NCBI GenBank assembly: GCA_050116035.1
Contig: JASFPJ010000067.1
Span: 1 to 12,734, forward strand
Direction: 5' to 3'
DNA length: 12,734 nucleotides
From: SOIA01 sp050116035
Lineage (GTDB): Bacteria > Acidobacteriota > Aminicenantia > Aminicenantales > Aminicenantaceae
The notes beneath the pieces are model-generated. The model did not search any database. It saw only the letters and a program-made list of their open reading frames with translations, and was not told where the DNA came from. The position numbers and the translations under genes were made by a program. Of this stretch, positions 7,936 through 12,734 are shown one piece after another (within the stretch, counting starts at the first letter, position 1; each line of letters begins with the position of its first letter).

Positions 7936-8040
7936 AAAAAAAAGACAGGCCCCTTTCTTGAAGAAGAGGGACAGCCCCTGTCCCTTCACAGGATGAGGAT
8001 TAACAGGGAAAGTCCCAAAAAAGGGGCTCGTCCTCTTTTT
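7936..8040. mobile_element. 105-bp MITE-like/REP-like element with imperfect terminal inverted repeats
   Basis: The 25-bp left end (7936-7960) and the reverse complement of the right end (8016-8040) align without gaps at 20 of 25 positions; every difference is a transition. The shared core is GCCCCTTT flanked by A-rich and T-rich ends. Inside is a perfect 8-bp hairpin, AGGGACAG-CCC-CTGTCCCT (7967-7985). No reading frame and no clear target duplication are visible. It lies 23 bp downstream of the FecR/DUF6600 gene stop, where it may also act on the 3' end of that transcript. It could be a non-autonomous element or a relic of a REP-type repeat. Confidence 0.6.
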
Positions 8041-8063
8041 CTACTTTTATTTATCAGACCATG

Positions 8064-10148
8064 CTATTTTTTCTTGATACTCTTTGATGAGGAAGAGCGG
8101 GAGGAAGAACGCGAAGAAGAGCTACGACTTGAAGACCGGCTGACTCCTCTTGAAGAAGAACTCCTTCCGCTTCGCGATGAAGACACCTTTGATGAGGAAG
8201 CCGAACTTCTCCGGGATGACACAGACCTCGAACTCGAACGAGCCGAGGAAGCAGATGATCTCCGGGACGAACTCCGTCTAACCGCAGACGACCTGGATGA
8301 AGGAGCTGATGACCTTCTGGCGTTCACAGATCTCGCCTTTCCGGATCCACTTCTCCGGAGAGAGGAGGAAAGGGATGAGGAAGAACTCGAGCTTCTCTTC
8401 CGGGTGGAAGAGCTTTGAATCCTGGAGCTGGATGACCTTCTCAAATTCGAAGAGCGTGAAGGAGTCGAACCAGAATTCCGGCTTCTGTTTGAACGGCTCT
8501 CCTTTTTGATCCTGGATGGGTATGTTCTCGAAGTCGACTTCTCAACTCGTGACTTCCCTTCCCTGGAGGAAACAGTGCTCCTGCGTTCTGAAGAAGACAC
8601 CGCGTTTGAACGGGACACAGAGCTCTTTCTCGAAGGATAAGTTTTGATTCTTGATTCTGATGCAGAATTCCTCGAAACCCGAGATTTGCTTTCTCCGGAA
8701 GACCTGGATGTGACTCTGGAAGAACGGCTTGAAAGTTTTCTCGCATCCGTAATTCTTCGGGGCTGCTCCTTCAAACCCTGTCTATTGGCGGCTGTGGCAC
8801 TCTTTCGAATCACTCGTGTTGTATTGACACTCTCTGTCGACCTTGACCGAGAAACAGATAATTTATTCCCTGAACTATAGCTCCTCTCCACACTTCTCAG
8901 GCTGTCTCTTGAAAGAACTTTGGCTGCAGTCGAGTTCCGGAGAGATGATTTTGTGATGCTGCGTCTCGCAAGGGGCTGTCTTGCAGAGAGTGATATCTTT
9001 TCGATGCGAGAGACTTGAGTTCTACTCAGCGCGACTCGTGAAATATTGCGGGCCTGCAACTGATTTTTTCGAACCACCGTCAGAGCGCGTGAACGAGCAG
9101 GATAATAACGGCCATAATGATGCCCGTAAAAGTAGTTGTTCACAACCACCGCAGGATGCCCATAATAACTGAGCGGACACCACCCGATATAATCGTATCC
9201 CCAGCACCAGTGGACCCAGGCCGGTCCCCAGACTCTCGTGGGTATCCAGTACCAACCGAGACCCCATCTCCAGTGCCATCTTCCATAATGGGTGACACAC
9301 CATCCCCATGGATCATACGACACCCACGTCCAACCAATGACAGGATACCAGCACCATCGTCCGTAATAATACGGCCGCCACTCATGATGGACCACATAAG
9401 GAACCCAGACATACCCGTACGGCCGCTCGTAAACCCAACGGCCGTTGTCGGCCAGTTCCTCCTCGTACTCGTCCAGCTCTTCGGGAAGATAGTTGCTGTC
9501 CGCAGGGCGGGAAAGAAGGTTATCTCTCTCGTTATTCCACTGAGAAAAACTGTCATCTAGACGGCCATAGAAATCAACTGGATCAGAAGCGAAATACCCG
9601 TTGGAAACAAGCAGCTTCTGTTCACTCTCTACAAGAAGGGAACCTTCTTCTCCTGCGGCCTCAACCGCCCCTTCATAAACCAGAAGTTCTGTCTCTCTGT
9701 CTTCTCTGACGCTAAACCTGTAGAGTCCTGCCTCCACTATGTAGAAGGATGCGTCCGGAGTGTGGATTTCAAAACTCATATCTTCGTCCAAATAACTCAC
9801 TCTCAAGAATACACTCCCGGACATCAAATGGAGTTTGATGGCGTCATTCCCTCTTTTGGGGAGTTCAACGAAATCGAGTTGAGTGAAACTGTTTATACGG
9901 AGATAGTTTTTTCGACCAAAATGAATTTCTGCGCGGCCTTCCCGTGTTCCCATTTTGTCTCCTTCGACAACGGGTAAATTGACCACTCCTTCCTCATATC
10001 CCATATCTCCGGCCCTCTCGATGAACACATCTCCTTTGACATAGCTCAGTCGGGCATAACTATATTGGTAGGAACCCTCTTCTTCAGCATACAGGACTGG
10101 AGAGGTTAAAAAAGCGAAACAGGCGAAAAGAATGAATAATTTTTTCAT
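8064..10148 (-). CDS. Exported FecR-domain/DUF6600-like protein with long Ser/Arg-rich tail
   Basis: A 694-residue protein. GGAGG lies 6-7 nt before the ATG at 10148 and a clean signal peptide (1-21, ending VLYA) begins there. A longer frame opens at 10199 but adds an unsupported 17-residue extension. Residues about 31-180 resemble a FecR domain (glycine-turn beta repeats such as EGDKMGTREGRAEIHFG). About 233-330 is Trp/Tyr/Gly-rich (RPYGYVWVPY, GWTWVSYDPWGW, HYGRWHW), matching what I know as DUF6600, with four Cys (266, 284, 315, 324) that could form disulfides. From about 380, and almost exclusively from about 463, the chain is Ser and Arg, ending SIKKK. The basic tail would be disordered and could bind anionic envelope polymers or nucleic acid; this is inference. 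No FecI-type sigma factor or TonB receptor is nearby, so a classical iron-signalling role is not supported. Confidence 0.88.
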   Translation of the reverse strand: MKKLFILFACFAFLTSPVLYAEEEGSYQYSYARLSYVKGDVFIERAGDMGYEEGVVNLPVVEGDKMGTREGRAEIHFGRKNYLRINSFTQLDFVELPKRGNDAIKLHLMSGSVFLRVSYLDEDMSFEIHTPDASFYIVEAGLYRFSVREDRETELLVYEGAVEAAGEEGSLLVESEQKLLVSNGYFASDPVDFYGRLDDSFSQWNNERDNLLSRPADSNYLPEELDEYEEELADNGRWVYERPYGYVWVPYVVHHEWRPYYYGRWCWYPVIGWTWVSYDPWGWCVTHYGRWHWRWGLGWYWIPTRVWGPAWVHWCWGYDYIGWCPLSYYGHPAVVVNNYFYGHHYGRYYPARSRALTVVRKNQLQARNISRVALSRTQVSRIEKISLSARQPLARRSITKSSLRNSTAAKVLSRDSLRSVERSYSSGNKLSVSRSRSTESVNTTRVIRKSATAANRQGLKEQPRRITDARKLSSRSSRVTSRSSGESKSRVSRNSASESRIKTYPSRKSSVSRSNAVSSSERRSTVSSREGKSRVEKSTSRTYPSRIKKESRSNRSRNSGSTPSRSSNLRRSSSSRIQSSSTRKRSSSSSSSLSSSLRRSGSGKARSVNARRSSAPSSRSSAVRRSSSRRSSASSARSSSRSVSSRRSSASSSKVSSSRSGRSSSSRGVSRSSSRSSSSRSSSRSSSSKSIKKK

Positions 10149-10343
10149 TTTTTCCTCCTTTTCCATAAAAACAAAAAGCAAGAAATATGCCAACTTCATT
10201 TCCCCTGGAAGGCTGAAAAGGAGGAGCTCAAACCCTGTCCTTGATACAGGACAGATGATAACTTATGGAGTCAATCGGGAACATCCCCTGAGAAAAAAAA
10301 GAGACAGGTGAACTTGCTCAGTGATTCGGTAACACTTTTAGAA
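10149..10343. other. Upstream region of the FecR/DUF6600 gene, no gene
   Basis: Only the ribosome binding site of the minus-strand gene and an inverted repeat CTGTCC-N8-GGACAG (10235-10254), 86 bp upstream of its start, are visible. The repeat could be an operator or a leader hairpin. An A8 tract (10293-10300) follows. No convincing -35/-10 pair was found. Confidence 0.4.
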
Positions 10344-10458
10344 TGTCATTGCGAACGGAGTGAAGCAATCTCATTATGGTGTCATTGCGAGGAACGAAGT
10401 GACGTGGCAATCTCATTATGGTGTCATTGCGAGGAATGAAGTGACGTGGCAATCTCAT
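10344..10458 (+). repeat. Three direct copies of a CATTGCGAGGAA-type dispersed repeat
   Basis: Copies begin at 10344, 10380 and 10422, each opening TGTCATTGCGA and closing GCAATCTCAT. Copies 2 and 3 (42-bp period) differ at a single base in their shared part (GGAACGAAG versus GGAATGAAG) and both carry GACGTGGCAATCTC. Copy 1 is 6 bp shorter, lacking the GTGACG part. This repeat type is widespread between genes in unrelated bacterial genomes and is known for producing spurious short proteins of the VPRNDT kind; that reading frame here is not a gene. There are no unique spacers, so this is not CRISPR. Confidence 0.85.
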
Positions 10459-10484
10459 AGAAAGAAATCCATTTTTACCTAAGG

Positions 10485-10545
10485 GATGGCCACGCTTCGC
10501 TCGCAATGACATGGATGAGATGGCCACGCTTCGCTCGCAATAACG
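10485..10545 (-). repeat. Two inverted copies of the same dispersed repeat
   Basis: Copies at 10485-10511 and 10517-10545 read, on the minus strand, CATTGCGAGCGAAGCGTGGC and (with TTATTG for CATTG) the same again. They face the three direct copies at 10344-10458, so the cluster can fold into long hairpins. The last copy abuts the 125-bp inverted-repeat element with no gap. Confidence 0.85.
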
Positions 10546-10670
10546 TAAGGGGTCGCATCTTAACATTTGACATTTCTAACAAAATCACCTACAGGCAACG
10601 CTTTACTTTAATAACAAATTGGAAAATAAAAATATTGGGAAAATGTCAAATGTTAAGATGCGACCCCTTA
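10546..10670. mobile_element. 125-bp MITE-like element with perfect 30-bp terminal inverted repeats
   Basis: The left end (10546-10575) starts TAAGGGGTCGCATCTTAACA and runs to TTTGACATTT. The right end (10641-10670) is its exact reverse complement over all 30 bases. The 65-bp interior (10576-10640) is AT-rich with no reading frame. If the outer TA is a duplicated target, the true inverted repeats are 28 bp beginning AGGGG, as expected for IS630/Tc1-mariner derivatives. A repeat tied to a REP-associated tyrosine transposase is the alternative. No transposase is in the window. The perfect arms suggest recent insertion or selection for the hairpin. Confidence 0.8.
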
Positions 10671-10671
10671 T

Positions 10672-10700
10672 AAAAAAAGCCCGACCACAGGGATCGGGCC
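10672..10700 (-). terminator. Rho-independent terminator of the Spy-like gene
   Basis: Read on the minus strand, GCCCGA (with two further G:C pairs across a bulge) and TCGGGC form a GC-rich hairpin (10679-10699) followed by seven U (10672-10678). It lies about 50 nt past the stop codon at 10750, and its U-tract ends 1 bp from the inverted-repeat element. Confidence 0.85.
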
Positions 10701-10749
10701 AACTCTGTTTTTTATCATTCTGACTGGAATTATTATCCAGTCAATCCAC

Positions 10750-11322
10750 TTACCGCCACCACCATCGAAACATGAATGGACGGCCTCTCAACCGCGCGTC
10801 TCTCCCCCAGGATGGATGCATTCTTCCTCTCCGCGGGAAATTTCCGCGTCTGTCAAATCCTCTCTGTCCCATAAACCGGCCTCTCTGCAGATTTCCTCTT
10901 CGACTTATCCTTTTCCTGACGCTCTCCAATTTTTCTAACTGCTCAGGAGTCAGTATTCTCTTAAATTCCTTACTTCGCTGGAGAGAGTGCCTGAACTGAT
11001 CGGCACGAAGCGTGGCCATCTGATCGTACAGCTTAAATATTTCCTTTTCGTTGGCTTCGGCATCCTTCATCATCTCTCTCATTTCAAGACGCACTTTCCG
11101 CATTTCCTCGCGATAGGCTCGGCTCTTTTCCCTCCCCGATTTCCTGAACTCTTGTAGCTTTTCTTTCTGTTCAGGGGTCAGACCGAGAAAATCTCTCGAA
11201 GCCTGAGGAGATTCCACGGCAACCTCTTCAGGGAGATCTGATACCTGCCCGCGGACGATAGAAGGAAAAAGAGTCAGACTCAGGAAAAGAACCAATGCTG
11301 TCAAGCTGGTATATTTTTTCAT
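10750..11322 (-). CDS. Spy/CpxP-like LTxxQ periplasmic protein with Arg/Gly-rich tail
   Basis: A 190-residue protein. Residues 1-25 are a signal peptide. Two LTPEQ motifs, at 48-52 and 124-128, bracket a long charged helical region (about 53-120), which is the architecture of Spy/CpxP/ZraP-family periplasmic proteins. Those act as ATP-independent chaperones or metal-binding stress sensors. The region after about 140 is unusual: an Arg/Gly-rich tail (RRGNLQRGRFMGQRGFDRRG and onward) ending in RWWWR, where family members normally stop or have a short His/Met tail. No His-rich zinc site is evident. GGAGG lies 6 nt before the ATG. Its own terminator is at 10672-10700. No adjacent two-component system is present in this window. 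Confidence 0.87.
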   Translation of the reverse strand: MKKYTSLTALVLFLSLTLFPSIVRGQVSDLPEEVAVESPQASRDFLGLTPEQKEKLQEFRKSGREKSRAYREEMRKVRLEMREMMKDAEANEKEIFKLYDQMATLRADQFRHSLQRSKEFKRILTPEQLEKLESVRKRISRRGNLQRGRFMGQRGFDRRGNFPRRGRMHPSWGRDARLRGRPFMFRWWWR

Positions 11323-11690
11323 TATGAACCTCCTTTTTTAATTTTTAGATGAATTAGACAATGAAAGATGGGAAATCCTTGGCAAAAATATATTATTTTA
11401 ACCAGAAAACCAACTTCACGCTGGAAGCGCACAAACTCCTTGCTCAACAATCTCAATATTTCCAATAATTATCCTGTTGCGAAGAGGATGTTCAGTCAAA
11501 GCGGTTAATTAAGGGAGTTTGTCTGTACCACCATTAAGCCATTGAAAAACTCTTTGAGTCAGAAAGATATGCGTGGAAGGCAGGATATTCGGAAAGATAT
11601 GCGTATGAAGCAGATTGTGCTGAAAAAAAGTGAAGTCAGAGGATTTAGAGAAGAACTTGCGGACTTGAAGCTTATCGGCTGGGGCAGAAC
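11323..11690. other. Gene-free interval, possible regulatory or ncRNA region
   Basis: No supported protein gene. Visible structures are 9-bp inverted arms ACAAACTCC (11431-11439) and GGAGTTTGT (11514-11522), 74 nt apart, and a 13-bp direct repeat GAAAGATATGCGT (11562-11574 and 11592-11604, 30-bp period). A reading frame on the plus strand through the repeat has only a TTG start, lacks a ribosome binding site and runs through the terminator. The right side of the interval ends at a strong terminator usable by plus-strand RNA. Confidence 0.4.
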
Positions 11691-11739
11691 AAAAAGCCTG
11701 ACAGGGGGGAGAAAACTCCCCCCTCATTCAGGCTTTTTT
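11691..11739. terminator. Strong bidirectional rho-independent terminator
   Basis: An outer stem AAAAAGCCTGA (11691-11701) with TCAGGCTTTTT (11728-11738) encloses an inner stem GGGGGGAG (11704-11711) with CTCCCCCC (11716-11723) and an AAAA loop. T-tracts are present on both strands. On the minus strand it ends the 65-residue protein gene, whose stop is 29 bp away; on the plus strand it would end any RNA from 11323-11690. Confidence 0.9.
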
Positions 11740-11767
11740 ACGCGACTAATAAAATCTTTCGAGAATA

Positions 11768-11965
11768 CTATGCTTTTTTCAGGATGGGCATACCGGTTCT
11801 TTCTGTCTCCATGACTTTGTAACCGGCAGGGACCTCATCCAGTGATCCTGGTCTGACATCCCGGGCAAAAAAGTAGATTCTCTGTTGACGTCCTCCCTTT
11901 AAATTCACATCCTTGTAATGGAGATAATACTTAACCCCTTTTGAATTCGTGAATTCATAAGCCAT
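11768..11965 (-). CDS. Small 65-residue protein of unknown function
   Basis: A short but convincing gene: GGAGG lies 8 nt before the ATG, and a strong terminator starts 29 bp after the stop. The protein has no signal peptide. It looks beta-rich with a mix of charged and aromatic residues (TNSKGVKYYLHYKDV, then RIYFFARDVRPG, then a C-terminal GYKVMETERTG and LKKA). I believe similar short proteins occur in other environmental bacteria, but I cannot name a family or function. It starts 36 bp after the stop of the FadL-like gene with no terminator between, so both are probably on one transcript. It is likely cytosolic. Confidence 0.8.
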   Translation of the reverse strand: MAYEFTNSKGVKYYLHYKDVNLKGGRQQRIYFFARDVRPGSLDEVPAGYKVMETERTGMPILKKA

Positions 11966-12001
11966 TTATTTTACCTCCAAATTGAATTTTGTTGGCTAAA
12001 A

Positions 12002-12734
12002 CTAAAACACATACCTAAAGCTGATTCCAAACAAATGAGCTGTCGAGGAATAGGTTCCCTCGCCTAAGTTTCCTAACAGTGGTATATCATAAATATCTCT
12101 GTTCGGACTTGTCCTGTCCTTGAAAGGCTCAAACTGGTAGGCCACATCAATGGCAAATCCTCCAATGTTATAGCCAAACCCAGCGGTCAGAGCCCACCTG
12201 TCTGAATCGGGAAGCATGGTATCCATCGACTCCACAGGTTGGGGTGTCTGGTCATACAGAAAACCGCCACGCAGAGCAAAGTTTTCATTCATCTGGTACT
12301 GCATGCCGACTCGAAACAGAAAAGAATCCTCGAAGTTTTCATCAATCGGCGGAAAATCAAGAGCGATAGGCAGCCCAGGAACATCGGCCTCAACCACTAT
12401 GCGATCAAAGGCGCTCCAGAGAACGTAGTGCACGTCACCCGTCAGGATTAGCTGATCACTCAGGTTGAACGCTAAGCCTATTCCGAAAATATGAGGAAAA
12501 CTGAAGGGGGCCACCACTGTTCCATTCTCTGGAATGGCAATCGGGACATTTGACACATCAAGGTCAAGTTCTCCATCATAATCGATCGTAAACCCTCCTC
12601 GCCAGTTGAAACCGAGAGAAAATTTTTCTCCCTTGTACAGAGCCCCAGCGTTCACAGCCCAAGCGGTTCCTGTCGTGTTTTCCACTGTGATCGGGACATC
12701 ATAGGTACCCAAAGGAGGAATCACGGTCAGGTCG
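12002..12734 (-). CDS. FadL/OmpP1/TodX-family outer-membrane protein, C-terminal part
   Basis: Partial gene: 243 C-terminal residues are visible, and the frame stays open to the right edge, so the N-terminal plug and signal peptide lie outside. A GTG near 12724 is an internal Val codon, not a start. The sequence shows alternating amphipathic beta strands. FSLGFNWRGG, FGIGLAFNLSDQLILTGDVHYVLW and FALRGGFLYDQTPQP are typical of the FadL family, which passes fatty acids and other hydrophobic compounds across the outer membrane. The protein ends GISFRYVF, a proper C-terminal beta-signal with terminal Phe for BAM-mediated insertion. The substrate cannot be told. The 65-residue gene follows 36 bp downstream, probably co-transcribed. 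Confidence 0.9.
   Translation of the reverse strand, partial: DLTVIPPLGTYDVPITVENTTGTAWAVNAGALYKGEKFSLGFNWRGGFTIDYDGELDLDVSNVPIAIPENGTVVAPFSFPHIFGIGLAFNLSDQLILTGDVHYVLWSAFDRIVVEADVPGLPIALDFPPIDENFEDSFLFRVGMQYQMNENFALRGGFLYDQTPQPVESMDTMLPDSDRWALTAGFGYNIGGFAIDVAYQFEPFKDRTSPNRDIYDIPLLGNLGEGTYSSTAHLFGISFRYVF

Noticed and set aside
7852..8418. 188-codon plus-strand frame encoding a highly Glu/Asp/Leu/Arg-rich protein
   Set aside because: It is the antisense image of the Ser/Arg-rich tail (Ser and Arg codons read as Glu, Asp, Leu and Arg codons in reverse) and starts in the intergenic element; no ribosome binding site.
9117..9560. 147-codon plus-strand frame rich in Pro and Ile
   Set aside because: Antisense to the Trp/Tyr-rich domain of the FecR/DUF6600 gene; low-complexity shadow.
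10149..10199. 17-residue N-terminal extension of the FecR/DUF6600 protein
   Set aside because: The upstream ATG lacks a ribosome binding site, while GGAGG lies 6-7 nt before the ATG at 10148, which begins a proper signal peptide.
10235..10308. Possible third copy of the 105-bp element (CTGTCC/GGACAG hairpin and an A8GAGACAGG stretch)
   Set aside because: The parts are in a different order and no matching second end is present; similarity is limited to short simple words.
10344..10545. Possible CRISPR array
   Set aside because: Copies are adjacent or in opposite orientation, vary in length, and have no unique spacers or cas genes.
10318..10566. 82-codon minus-strand frame with repeated VPRNDT-like peptide
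   Set aside because: It is a translation of the dispersed repeat cluster and of one inverted-repeat arm, a known source of spurious proteins.
11542..11814. 90-codon plus-strand frame with KDMR repeats
   Set aside because: It starts at TTG without a ribosome binding site, runs through a strong terminator and overlaps the end of the 65-residue gene.

Overview
The window looks like chromosomal DNA of an uncultured Gram-negative (diderm) bacterium. The evidence is a FadL-type outer-membrane protein, several Sec-type signal peptides, two lipoprotein-like N-termini and Spy-like periplasmic proteins. The mix of a TlpA-domain lipoprotein with a long helical N-terminal half, a membrane-anchored amidase and a FecR/DUF6600 protein fits lineages such as Aminicenantia/Acidobacteriota best. 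That placement is inferred from protein style only; no rRNA or other phylogenetic marker is present. I see no tRNA, rRNA, CRISPR array, transposase or prophage gene.

Layout. Positions 1-1049 (minus strand) hold a partial Spy/LTxxQ-like exported protein preceded by a HAD-superfamily hydrolase, probably one transcript. A divergent promoter region (1050-1275) separates these from a plus-strand run: an MFS transporter resembling the MFSD1 type (1276-2589), a small zinc-ribbon membrane protein (2741-3076), a lipoprotein with a C-terminal TlpA-like thioredoxin domain (3161-5050) and a membrane-anchored amidase-signature enzyme (5141-6841). From 6913 to the right end all genes are on the minus strand: a putative lipoprotein of unknown function, a FecR + Trp/Tyr-rich (DUF6600-like) protein with a very long Ser/Arg-rich tail, a Spy-like LTxxQ protein with an Arg/Gly-rich tail, a 65-residue protein, and the C-terminal part of a FadL-family porin.

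Most gene products appear to act at or outside the inner membrane (periplasmic chaperone-like proteins, thiol redox, envelope-bound amidase, lipoprotein, outer-membrane channel), so this is an envelope-biology neighbourhood. No multi-gene system with a recognisable joint mechanism is visible.

The most unusual DNA is between genes. There is a 125-bp element with perfect 30-bp terminal inverted repeats (10546-10670) and a cluster of five copies of a 27-42-bp repeat directly next to it (10344-10545). A separate 105-bp element with 25-bp imperfect terminal inverted repeats lies at 7936-8040, just downstream of the FecR/DUF6600 gene. Two strong rho-independent terminators are readable (10672-10700 and 11691-11739).
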